Shown here piece by piece: positions 22,206-32,689 of a DNA stretch of 64,000 bases (the stretch's first letter is position 1; the number at the start of each line of letters is the position of its first letter). Made by a program: the position numbers and the translations under genes. The notes under the pieces were generated by a model, which was given only the letters and a program-made list of their open reading frames with translations, searched no databases and had not been told where the DNA came from. The stretch covers positions 1 to 64,000 of the forward strand of contig JAWPHD010006766.1 of assembly GCA_037043455.1 (NCBI GenBank). The letters are read 5' to 3'. This DNA is from Cyrtodaria siliqua (lineage: Eukaryota > Mollusca > Bivalvia > Adapedonta > Hiatellidae).

Positions 22206-23475
22206 ATGCATATGCTTGTTTGGCATGTTTGATGATTGTATTGTAAAACGAACACATATGCTTGTTTAGCATGTTTGATGATTGTATTGTAAAACGAACA
22301 CATATGCTTGTTTGGGTATTTTTGATGACGAACACATATGCTTGTTCGGCATGTTTGATGATTGTATTGTAAAACGAACACATGTGCTTGTTTGGCATGT
22401 TTGATGATTGTATTGTAAAACGAACACATGTGCTTGTTTGGCATGCTTGATGATTGTATTGTAAAACGAACACATATGCTTGTTCGGCATGCTTGATGAG
22501 TGTATTGTAAAACGAACACATATGCTTGTTTGGGCATGTTTGATGATTGTATTGTAAAACGAACACATGTGCTTGTTTGAGTATGTTTGATGATTGTATT
22601 GTAAAACGAACACATATGCTTATTTGGGTATGTTTGATGATTGTATTGTAAAACGAACACATATGCTTGTTTGGCATGTTTGATGATTGTATTGTAAAAC
22701 GAACACATGTGCTTGTTTGAGTATGTTTGATGATTGTATTGTAAAACGAACACATATGCTTGTTTGGGCATGTTTGATGATTGTATTGTAAAACGAACAC
22801 ATATGCTTGTTTGGGTATGTTTGATGATTGTATTGTAAAACGAACACATATGCTTGTTTGGGCATGTTTGATGATTGTATTGTAAAACGAACACGTATGC
22901 TTGTTTGGGCAGGCTTGATGATTGTATTGTAAAACGAAAACATATGCTTGTTTGGCATGTTTGATGATTGTATTGTAAAACGAACACATATGCTTGTTTG
23001 GGTATGTTTGATGATTGTATTGTAAAACGAAAACATATGCTTGTTTGGGCATGTTTGATGATTGTATTGTAAAACGAACACATATGCTTGTTTGGGTATG
23101 TTTGATGATTGTATTGTAAAACGAACACATATGCTTGTTTGAGTATGTTTGATGATTGTATTGTAAAACGAACACATATGCTTGTTTGGTTATGTTTGAT
23201 GATTGTATTGTGAAACGAACACATATGCTTGTTTTGGCATGTTTGATGATTGTATTGTAAAACGAACACATATGCTTGTTTGGGTATTTTTGATGACGAA
23301 CACATATGCTTGTTTGGCATGTTTGATGATTGTATTGTAAAACGAACACATATGCTTGTTTGGGCATGTTTGATGATTGTATTGTAAAACGAACACATAT
23401 GCTTGTTTGGGTATGTTTGATGTTTGTATTTTAAAACGAACACATACGCTTGTTTGGATATGTGTGACGATTGCA
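22170..23475 (+). repeat. Minisatellite, 46/47-bp unit, about 27 copies
   Basis: Units of CTTGTTTGGCATGTTTGATG plus ATTGTATTGTAAAACGAACACATATG, with GGCATG, GGGCATG or GGGTATG variants, run from the last coding bases of nucleotidase copy 1 to 23475. Two units (22315-22330, 23279-23300) lack the ATTGTATTGTAAAA part. No stop codon arises in any minus frame, which gives a spurious 497-codon frame (22166-23659). Many units carry TTTGGGTATGTTT, close to a 5' splice-site consensus. Confidence 0.95.
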
Positions 23476-23504
23476 AAACGAATATATTAGGCTTGTTTGG
23501 CCAT

Positions 23505-23640
23505 GTGTGTAGGTAATTTTGAGATGCACTACACGTGTGTATATAATTTGAAATGCGCTGCACGTGTGTGGATAATCTCAGGTGCGCCTCACGTGTGTGG
23601 GTAATTTGAGATGCATTGCACATATGTGAGATAACTGGAG
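23505..23640 (+). repeat. Degenerate ~35-bp repeat, CACGTGTGT core
   Basis: Four decayed units (near 23515, 23552, 23585, 23615) share a pattern of TGAGATGCGCTGCACGTGTGTG with a following TATAATTTG. Three contain CACGTG. A CATATATATG-rich tail follows to about 23700. Confidence 0.6.
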
Positions 23641-23792
23641 GCGTGCTAGACATGTACATATATGTATGTTGAGATGTTATATAGTGTATATAGATATATG
23701 CTCATGTTTTCTAATGTAACTCCCCCCGTGTGGTTGCCGGGGTAGAATACAACCACTTCAAACACACCGTCACATGCAGAGGGGTAGGACTC

Positions 23793-23836
23793 CACCCCCC
23801 CCCCCCCCCCACCCCACCACCACACACACACACACA
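23793..23836 (+). repeat. Poly(C)/AC microsatellite
   Basis: A run of about 17 C is followed by ACCCCACCACC and an AC dinucleotide run. Translations of this tract on either strand are spurious. Confidence 0.9.
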
Positions 23837-23902
23837 TACCATTCATATTCATTTTGTCATTTTTTGTTCATGCGCATTAAAGGTCTTCATCATGACCACT
23901 GC

Positions 23903-24168
23903 ATTGTTTCAGGTGCCATCTCGCTCACATCACTAACAGCAGTGGCAAAAAAACAATAAACGTGGCTCCAGCTTTAATGGAGTGTCTACAATAGAATTTG
24001 CAGCAACTCTGCAGTTCAGGGTGAGAAGGTCCTAGGCCCATTCTCCATATTTTATCGCGATGTACATGGAGGATGAGCCTGGCATGTTCATTCATGCCTG
24101 TTAAACGCCATATAACCTTTTCATGTGTTGGTGCGCCTTAAAACCCAATTCAATTCAATTCAATATAT
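23903..24168 (+). mobile_element. SINE-like dispersed repeat, copy 1, ATTCA tail
   Basis: The block begins near GCATTGTTTCAGGTG, continues through ACGTGGCTCC, GAATTTGCAGCAACTCTGCA and a GCCATATAACC segment, then GTGCGCCTTAAAACCCAATT, and ends in ATTCA pentamers. Closely similar blocks lie at 63305-63535 (+) and, inverted, at 63705-63830. Three copies within 40 kb and the pentamer tail support a SINE-like element. No A/B boxes are obvious. Confidence 0.7.
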
Positions 24169-24400
24169 AGATATATTTGTAAACCCACTCACTTCTCACG
24201 TTTTCTAATAGAACTCTAATACATAGTGTATATAGATATAATTGTAAACCCACTCACTGTTCATGTTTTCTAATAGAACTCTATTACATAGTGTATGCAG
24301 ATATAATTGTTTACCACTCCCATGTTCATGCTTTTCTAACTGTACTGCACGTAGTAGTTAATAATATACATATATGTGTAAATCCTCCTTCATATTTGTA
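24168..24400 (+). repeat. ~76-bp tandem repeat, two to three decayed copies
   Basis: The segment TTGTAAACCCACTCACTT (with ACGTTTTCTAATAGAACTCT and a following ATAGTGTATATAGATATA) occurs at about 24176 and 24241, with a more diverged copy at 24309. Confidence 0.65.
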
Positions 24401-24549
24401 TTTTCTGAAATACCAAAATATCTAACGTATGTCGGATCGATCCATGTGTTTTCTTATACATCAAAAAAGAGCAAATGCAGGTTTTTCCTTCCCGTGTAGG
24501 GGAAATGATTATAAAAAGTACAACACGAATATCTAGAGAGTATTGTCTA

Positions 24550-25510
24550 TAACAGTGAGATTCAGCACTGTATGTCCATCTTGTCTTGTATCACAGTGAG
24601 ATTCAGCACTGTATGTCCATCTTGTCTTGTATCACAGTGAGATTAAGCACTGTATGTCCATCTTGTCTTGTATCACAGTGAGATTCAGCACTGTATGTCC
24701 ATCTTGTCTTGTATCACAGTGAGATTCAGCACTGTATGTCCATCTTGTCTTATATCACAGTGAGATTCAGCACTGTATGCCCATCTTGTCTTATATCACA
24801 GTGTGATTAAGCACTGTATGTCCATCTTGTCTTATATCAAAGTGAGATTAAGCACTGCATGTCCATCTTGTCTTGTATCACAGTGAGATTCAGCACTGTA
24901 TGTCCATCTTGTCTTGTATCACAGTGAGATTAAGCACTGTATGTCCATCTTGTCTTGTATCACAGTGAGATTAAGCACTGTATGTCCATCTTGTCTTATA
25001 TCAAAGTGAGATTAAGCACTGCATGTCCATCTTGTCTTGTATCACAGTGAGATTCAGCACTGTATGTCCATCTTGTCTTGTATCACAGTGAGATTCAGCA
25101 CTGTATGTCCATCTTGTCTTATATCAAAGTGAGATTAAGAACTGCATGTCCATCTTGTCTTATATCACAGTGAGATTAAGCACTGCATGTCCATCTTGTC
25201 TTATATCACAGTGAGATTAAGCACTGCATGTCCATCTTGTCTTATATCACAGTGAGATTAAGTATTGCATGTCCATCTTGTCTTGTATCACAGTGAGATT
25301 AAGCACTGCATGTCCATCTTGTCTTGTATCACAGTGAGATTAAGCACTGCATGTCCATCTTGTCTTGTATCACAGTGAGATTCAGCACTGCATGTCCATC
25401 TTGTCTTGTATCACAGTGAGATTAAGCACTGCATGTCCATCTTGTCTTGTATCACAGTGTGATTAAGCACTGCATGTCCATCTTGTCTTGTTTCACAGTG
25501 AGATTAAGCG
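24550..25510 (+). repeat. 41-bp satellite, about 23 copies
   Basis: Units of TCACAGTGAGATTCAGCACT plus GTATGTCCATCTTGTCTTGTA repeat at exact 41-base spacing from about 24550 to 25510. Variants include AAGCACTGCATG against CAGCACTGTATG, and TATATCAAAG. The words ACAGTG and CACTGT in each unit are complementary, separated by eight bases, so each unit can form a small hairpin. Confidence 0.95.
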
Positions 25511-25544
25511 AGATAGTTTCGTATCACATGTGCAAATAACGGCA

Positions 25545-25700
25545 GATGCGTTACACGTGGTTATATAGAGGTCACTGTGATGCTCAACACGTGGTTATAT
25601 AGAGGTTACTGTGATGCTCAACACGTGGTTATATAGAGATAACTGTAGATGCGATACATGTGGGTACACGGAGATAACTGCAGATGCGTCTACAAAAACA
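25545..25700 (+). repeat. Short ~42-bp tandem repeat, CACGTGGTTATATAGAG
   Basis: Three close units (near 25553, 25591, 25620) and one or two decayed ones share ACACGTGGTTATATAGAGRT followed by ACTGTGATGCTCA. Again a CACGTG word is present in each. Confidence 0.75.
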
Positions 25701-26047
25701 TGATAATTTTAATTATTACCAGATCGTATGTAGATTCTGCATATTCTGCTTTATATACTTATGTGGGTAACCCTTTAACAACGCTAAACAGAAAACACAA
25801 ATATGATAAAGCGGTAAAGACTTCTAGATAGGATCTACCAACACAGCTGTTACTCGGTAAATGATACAATTTGTTGATATGTCTACATAAACATGGTAAT
25901 ATTAACTGCTTTATTAATATATAGTTACATTACTATTATATGTATCTTTGTAATTTTGAAACCACTGTACAAACTATGACCAATACAATATTTAAAACAA
26001 AACATAACAAAAAATAGAAATAAATCAAATAACACAAAATAGAAATA
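25701..26047. other. Spacer without a gene
   Basis: AT-rich sequence between satellites. The 60-62-codon open frames here have no recognisable feature. Confidence 0.5.
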
Positions 26048-26113
26048 AATCAATAAATAAATAAATAGACCGACAGACCGACATGCAAACCGACCGACCG
26101 ACCGACCGACCAA
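26048..26113 (+). repeat. AAAT and GACC microsatellites
   Basis: ATAAATAAATAAAT is followed by GACCGACAGACCGACATGC and five further GACC/CCGA tetramers, ending at the first unit of the 75-bp satellite. Confidence 0.9.
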
Positions 26114-26482
26114 TTAATAAAATGACTTTGTGCATGTTTAAAACGAATATCGATCTCAGAGCCAGCTCTGCATTCAAACCTAGCTCTGCATTCAAAATGA
26201 ATTGGTGTATGTTTAAAACGAATATCAATCTCAGAGCCAGCACTGGATTCAAACCCAGCTCTGCATTCAAAATTACTTTGTGTATGTTTCAAACGAATAT
26301 CGATCTCTGAGCCAGCTCTGCATTACAACCCAGCTCTGCACTCAAAATGACTTGGTGCATGTTTAAAAGGAATATCGATCTCAGAGCCAACTCTGTATTC
26401 AAACCCAGCTCTGCAGTCAAAATGACTTATTGATGTTTAAAACGAATATCGATCTCAGAGCCAGCTCGAAATTCAAACCCAG
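26114..26482 (+). repeat. 75-bp satellite, left part
   Basis: About five units contain GTTTAAAACGAATATCGATC, TCAGAGCCAGCTCTGCATTC and AAACCCAGCTCTGCATTCAA, followed by AATGACTTGGTGCAT. The array stops at AAACCCAG (26475-26482), where the TIR element begins, and resumes at 31275. Each unit holds an internal half-repeat (CAGCTCTGCATTCAAA twice). Confidence 0.93.
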
Positions 26483-29400
26483 GGCCCCGTTTTATTAAAC
26501 ATCTTACGATAAGTCTCAAATTTTAAAATCGTTCACCTGTTTCCACCTAAGCGTTCAATGTAGACAATTATGTGTGCACGTAGTAGTCCAGTATAGTTAC
26601 GTTTTGACCCAATACAAATTGCAACATTTTGTTTTTTTGCAGATTCATAATGTTCAAACATAGTACTAGACAGTAAAACAAAATTGGACAAAATTGGATA
26701 ATCCCAAAGTTATTTTTCCACATATCAATAGTACGTGTATATGCCAATATAGTTATCTTAAATAAGACCAATATCAATGCGTATATGCTTCTTTATATGC
26801 TATACTTGTTGTTTCAATGTATTTTAAACACATAAAGGAAGTCCCCACATTATTTTAAAACAAAAGTATGTACGTTTCATAATGATTTTCACTTACAACA
26901 TTGAAATGTGGGATAAAAATCGTACCCCACCCACTTATACAACATGTTGCCGATAAAGTCGACCATAACATAAGAACACTGGCTGTCCTGGTATGGAAAT
27001 AATTGCGAGTGTAACTCCTGGAATCCGTACAATAAAGCCAGTGCAGAGAATTGCGGTGTCTTCTAAAGAAATAATCGAGATTGGCAGAATAAATGGTGAT
27101 TTTTACAAGCCTGAACTGAGTGATCTTTCTTTATTAAAATACGAGGCTCTATCGATTGAAGATGTAAAAGACAAGACATACAATGTTGATCTGTTGTGGA
27201 AAACATCCTAGTTACTAAAACACAAATTGCCATCCTGGAATGGCTTTATGCAGATGGTTCAGAAAGGCAAACATCCAGGCAAGTCTTCTGTATTATTTAT
27301 GCCGATGATCGATATGAAGTCAAGTGATGAGACATGTATCTATTCAACCATGAACTTTATTAGTAAGCAGGCAAAACTGTACAACGTGACACCGATTCTA
27401 AAGTTTGACCAACCTTTGGGGTGGAAAGCCTTAGAATTACAAATGAATGAACGTTCAGATAGAGATATTCAGGATATAGTACTACGGCTGGGCGGTCTTC
27501 ACATCGAAATGAGCTTCCTAGGCACTATAGGCCACCTGATGGGAGGTTCAGGGCTCCAGGATTTATTAGAGACCATCTATGCAGAAACAGCTGTAACTCA
27601 CATGATCAGTGGAAAAGCTCTCTCTAGAGCTATAAGAGGACACATCCTCACAGAGGCGGTCTTAAATAGTATCATGATGTGCGAAGTTTATGATAGAAAG
27701 CTACCATACAAAGAAGAAGAAAATCCAGATGATACAACCAACCGACAGTACAAACAATGGAATATGCACTGACTGAAGAGATAACAATGCAGGTTGAAGA
27801 AGTTGATGTTTGACAAATGAGATCTGAAGACAGTGGTATGGATAAAGAAATAGGCACTGGTAGAACAGCAGAGTATGCGCTAGAAGAACAGGTCGAAGTT
27901 ACCGAAGAATACCAAAGAAGTACAGACGACATAAAAGATGATTTGAATGAAACTGAAGAAATGCTTGGCAAGTTATTAATTAATGAAATAGACTTACAGT
28001 CTTTGTTCGGAGGATGTATTCAGCAAAATTCATACCCGTTTGGAAACATACAAGACTGGCCAAGCCAGTAAAAGAACAGTTAAACTGTGGTTACAATATA
28101 GTGAGATGGTCGAAATTCTTAGGCGGGTTATTAAAGCTGAGCACACAGGAAACTGGAAGGTGCATTTATATACTTTGTTAGAAATGTTACCATACTTCGC
28201 AGCATCGGGACACAATCTATACACCAAATCAGTGTATATATATTTAAGAAATATATTAAAGCTGAACCTGAACCATCCTAACGTTTTGAAATATTTCGAA
28301 GATGGGTACCATGTGGTACGAAGGAGTGAGCGACACTGGGCTGGCCTCCCGACAGAACTGATTATTGAACAAATGCTAATGCGAAGTATGAAAACGTCAG
28401 GCGGACTCACAAGAGGGAGAGGTATGTCGGACTTCAGCGAACTGTTTGGTTATTGTCTACACCAGCCTGTGCCGAATTAAATCAAGCGATACAAGAGATG
28501 ACTGGAGTAACTTACGTGACTAGTGAGCAACACAAAGATACAAGTAAAGCAAGACAAACAAGAGATCTGCAAGACATGACACACATTGCAAAATATCTTG
28601 ACTCACGTAATCCATTCATTGATATTCCGTCCCTTTGCAGTATTGCCAGTGGAATGATTGCAGATGACAATGTTAATGCAGACAATGCAAAGGCTCTTGG
28701 CTGTATCATTCTAGAATCAATGTTGGACAAGAACGTCAGTGAATTTTCCTTCACGAAGAAAGCCCAGGCAGTGACAATGAATTCAAAAGTAACCTTGAAA
28801 ATAAACAATGAAACAGTTCATGTTGATCCCCAGCTACTATTTCAGAGATTAGTTTCAGCCGCTCGGGGAATTTTAACTCCTGAAGAGTTTAGCTACGCTA
28901 TTCACGTACGAATTGTGTACTCACCCTCCTGCACTGTTCGATTCAGATGGCTTGCTTAGAGTAGCAAACAAGCCCCAGTTGGCAGATGCGATTTGGACCA
29001 ATATTAAAGCTGAACTCGCTGCTATTCCTGACGACGTTAAGTATGTACTGGATGGGGGGTCCTTACTTCAGCGCATTCCGTGGACTCGAGGACTGACATA
29101 TGAAGCAATCTGTGACGCGTATTCACAGTATGTAATAAAGAAGTATTCCAGTACTTCTATAGGTATTCGATGGATACTCGGAAGAACCATCAACAAAAGA
29201 TACTACTCATATGAGACGTAATGCAGGACTGGTTTGGAAAACAATCAATATTGCAAGTGATATGACAATGAACACAAAAAAGGAAATGTTTCTATCGAAC
29301 CCGTCCAACAAACAGCGTTTCATACACCTATTAAGTGAAACCTTATATGCAAAAGGTATTGGAACAATAAACGGCACCGGTGACGCTGATGTACTGATAG

Positions 29401-31274
29401 TACATTTGCCGAAGATGAACCCGTAGTTGTCGTGGGAGATGACAGAGATCTGTTAATACTGCTTTGTTATTACGCGAATACAACCACAGCGCACAACATT
29501 TATCTGAAACCAGAAGCAAAGAAGACTCAAAAATCTAAGGTCAAGATATGGGATGTTCAGGACACAAAATCAAAGCTTGGAGATGATGTATGCCAAAACA
29601 TACTATTCATACATGCCATTCTTGGCTGTGATACCACATCTCGGCTTTTTGGATTAGGAAAGGGACAGTCGCTGAAGAAGTTTCAAACAAGTGGAGTATT
29701 TCGCGATTGCGCACATGTACTTGACAACAAAAATGTGTACAGTCTGGAGAAAAGGCTTTAGTACTTTTGTATAACGGAAAACCGGGCGATCAACTTGATT
29801 CACTCTGAATGAGTAAGTTCTTTCAGAAAGTGGCTACCAGTAATATGTTTGTGACACCCGAGTCTTTACCGCCAACGTCTGCAGCAGCAGTGCATCATAG
29901 TCAAAGAGTATATTATCAAGTTCAGGACTAGAAAGGAAATAAAGACATCATCGCAGAAGAGTGGGGGTGGGAAGTATCGAAAGGAAAGTTGATAGGTCTA
30001 CAAACTTCCAAAGCACCAGCACCTGAACATCTGTTAAAAGTAGTAAGATGAAAATGTAAGGTTGGCTGTCAAACGGCACTATATACCTGCAGAAAACATG
30101 GATTGGAATGCTCCCAGATGTGTGAAGAGTGCAGAGGAATGAGTTGTTTGAACTCTGCTAGACAAGACGAAACTGATGACGACATAGATCAAAATTAACA
30201 TACTGAACATAGATGGAGAGGATTTGTAAGGTGAAACACGGACATATCAATATTAGAGTTTTAATTGATGTAGAGTGTATTTACATTCTGGAGAAAAGGC
30301 TGTAGTAATTTTGTATAACGGAAAACCGTTTTTTATGTAGAGTGAAAACATAAAGACAAAATATTATTTGATATTATCGTTGCATGTGATACGCAAATAT
30401 GTTCATAATGAGACATGTCACCTGGTCACCAAGCATCGTTAACTTGACCCATTCGCAACTATTGAAATATAACACTGTTATACTTATGTTCTTAACTTTA
30501 TAAATCATGTTTCATCATGTTATATGTGTAGTATATACTATATGCATTTGTCAACTGTAATGCTTTCTTATCAAATTTGTTCAGCTTATTTCACTATAGT
30601 CTCAGTATTATTAACAGTAAATGTACATGCATGTTAATTATAGATGTTGCTTGATTTTCTATGATTATCTTGGCAGATATATGCCAAGAGCCTTTTATAA
30701 GTGCCATTAATATATACTGTAAGAAAAATAACCAAGAACGAAAAACATACATTGTTTCAAAAAAATACATTGTAACGCAAGTGGGTGGGGTATTTTGATA
30801 TCTATTTTTTCATTCATGGCTCTTTTTATTAAGTTTTGTTCGTTTATATGGTCAAAACAAAAAATCATGTAGATATGCTTATTATAGTGTATGATGTTGC
30901 TGCATTACATAATAAATATATACAAGTATTATTTGACCTCATGCAATAAAGACAGAAGTTTGACCTTCAAAGATTCAACACCCGAGTTTCTTCTACAAAA
31001 TAAAAAAATTCCACTATTTTGACATTGTCCAATTTTTGGTATGCTATATAGGCTATAGTTATAGATTTCAAAACTAATAAAAAACAAAATGTTGCAATTT
31101 GTTTTGGGTTCCTTTCATATATTCGTAATTGTACTGGTCTATAGTGCCGAAATATCACATGTATAAGAAAATAAAATGAAATCACATTTATTTGAAAAGT
31201 GAGATTTAAAGTGAAACATTTAAGAAATTGATTTACGATCAAAATTGTCGTAAGTTGTTTCATTAAACGGGGCC
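26483..31274 (+). mobile_element. 4.79-kb TIR element carrying a degenerate FEN/XPG-like gene
   Basis: The element interrupts the 75-bp satellite. Its ends are inverted copies: GGCCCCGTTTTATTAAACAT at 26483 and, reversed from 31274, GGCCCCGTTTAATGAAACAA; both then continue as CTTACGA. Inverted similarity persists further in: AACAAATTGCAACATTTTGT on the right pairs with ACAAATTGCAACATTTTGTT on the left (26614-26634 and about 31083-31103), so the TIRs are long, roughly 200 bases or more, and diverged. Nearer the gene, TACCCCACCCACTT (26923-26936) is mirrored by AAGTGGGTGGGGTA (30779-30792). CAG on both sides (26480-26482, 31275-31277) is the likely target duplication. The only coding content is the decayed gene at 26952-30198. 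Confidence 0.75.
26952..30198 (+). pseudogene. Degenerate gene of an invertebrate multicopy family: FEN1/XPG-like nuclease signature plus CXC-like cysteine tail
   Basis: Reading starts abruptly at ADKVDHNIRTL, 16 bases after TACCCCACCCACTT, and runs through eight or more frame changes. Landmarks in order: VTPGIRT; FMPMIDMKSSDE; LKFDQPLGWKALEL; LRLGGLHIEMSFLGTIGHLM; GKALSRAIRGHIL (to 27772); AAGHNLYTKSV-type text near 28200; TKKEMFLSNPSNKQRFIHLL near 29278; GTGDADVLIV (29376-29405); VVVVGDDRDLLILL (29424-29465); and HAILGCDTTSRLFGLGKGQS (29608-29667). The last three resemble the acidic metal-binding and helix-turn motifs of FEN1/XPG nucleases (GEAD, D-D, GCDY...GIG). The tail at 30052-30198 holds CKVGCQ...CRKHGLECSQMCEEC, close to a tesmin/TSO1 CXC motif but with one Cys replaced. 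I recognise the overall text from uncharacterised multicopy proteins of corals and molluscs. Those proteins are longer at the N-terminus, which is missing here. Confidence 0.72.
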
Positions 31275-32420
31275 CAGGTCTGTAATGAAAGTGCTTTGTT
31301 ATATGTTTAAAACTAATATCGATCTTAGAGCCAGCTGCGTATTCAAACCAAACTCTGCATTCAAAATGACTTGATGCATGTTTAAAACGAATGTCGATCT
31401 CAGATCTAGCTCTGCATTCACACCCAGATCTGCATTCAAAATGACTTGATGCATGCTTAAAAAAAATATCGATCTCAGAACCAGCTCTGCACTCAAACCC
31501 AGCTCTGTATTCAAAATGACTTCTAATACAAGTTTAACCGAAGATCGATCTCAGAGCCAGCTCTGAATTCAAACCCAGCTCTGAATTTAAAATGACTTAG
31601 TATATGTTTAAAACGAATAACGATCTCAGAGCCAGCTCGAAATGCATACCCAGTCTGATATTCAAAATGCCGTCTGCTACAGTTTAAACGAATGTCGATC
31701 TCAGAGCCAGCTCGAAATACAAAACCAGCTCAATATTCAAAATGACTTGTGTACGTTTAAAACGAATATCGCTGCCAGTTCGAAATTCAACCCAGGTCGA
31801 TATTCAAAATGCCTTCTTCTGCAGTTTAAATGAATATTGAGCTCAGAGCCAGCTCGAAATTCAACCCAGGTCGATATTCAAAATGCCTTCTTCTACAGTT
31901 TAATCGAATATCGAGCTCAGGGTCGGCTCGGAATTCAAACCCAGATCTGTATTCAAATTGTATTGTTGAATGTTTAAAACGAATATCGATCTCAGAGCCA
32001 GCTCTGTATTCAAACGCAGCTCTTCATTCATAATTACTTTGTGTATGTTTTAAACGAATATCGATCTCAGAGCCTGCTCCGTATTCAAACCCAGCTCTGC
32101 ATTGAAAATGACTTGGTGCATGTCGATCTCAGAGTCAGCTCTGCATTCAAACCCAGCTCTGTATTCAAAATGACTTCTAATACAAGTTTAACCGAATATC
32201 GATCTCAGTGCCAGCTCTATATTCAACCCCAGCTCTGTATCCAAAATACCTTTGGTGTACGTTTAAAACGAATATTGATCTCAGAGCCAGCTCGAATTTC
32301 AAACCCAGCTCTGTATTCAGTATTTCCTCTTATAAGTTTAACCGAATATAGATCTCAGAGCTAGCTCGACATTGAAAACCCAGCTCGATATTGAATGTCG
32401 ATCTACGATCTTCGTTCTCA
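31275..32420 (+). repeat. 75-bp satellite, right part, more diverged
   Basis: The array resumes after the TIR element with units around CGATCTCAGAGCCAGCTC. Some lack the second half or carry GTCTGCTACAGTTTAAACG variants (31665-31690). It fades after 32395 into TCTCACAGCCAACTTCACAC. Open frames on both strands here (for example 31299-31514 minus, 32041-32364 plus) are satellite translations. Confidence 0.88.
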
Positions 32421-32484
32421 CAGCCAACTTCACACAATCATATTTTTATATATTCTACAAACAGTCCTCAATAAAGGGAAGTAG

Positions 32485-32645
32485 TATTAATAAATACTAA
32501 AAAGGGGATCCGTTGGAAGCAACAAACACGTTCAAGAGAGAAAAATGCCAGACTTGTTTTATTAAGAATGATCATGAAAGGTAAATAAGGTGCAACACCT
32601 CTCAAGCTCCATAGCACCGGTTGAAGCGGTATTCTACTTTAACGT
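32485..32645 (+). repeat. Dispersed repeat shared with intron 8 of nucleotidase copy 1
   Basis: AAGGGGATCCGTTGGAAGCA, then AAGAGAGAAAAATGCCAGAC, TTGTTTTATT, ATCATGAAAGGTAA, GCAACACCTCTC and TAGCACCGGTTGAAGCG match blocks at 21590-21870 in permuted order. It immediately precedes the 25-bp satellite. Function and class are unknown. Confidence 0.65.
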
Positions 32646-32689
32646 CACAGAGACTGAGTTTGATTTAAAACTTAAAATGCAACAGGAAG

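Noticed and set aside
22166..23659. A 497-codon minus-strand open frame and several overlapping ones
   Set aside because: They are the 46/47-bp minisatellite read in stop-free frames. The peptide repeats NKHMCSFYNTII-type words in all three frames, with no start context and no domain.
23913..23959. Possible extra terminal exon of nucleotidase copy 1 (acceptor TTGTTTCAG; GAISLTSLTAVAKKQ or VPSRSHH ends)
   Set aside because: The acceptor lies in a dispersed repeat that also occurs at 63305 within an intron, the best-phased donor is weak, and the upstream exon already has a plausible GPI-like end. Kept only as an alternative.
24550..25510. Regular short direct repeats resembling a CRISPR array
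   Set aside because: The units are contiguous with no unique spacers, and the context is animal nuclear DNA. The same holds for the other arrays.
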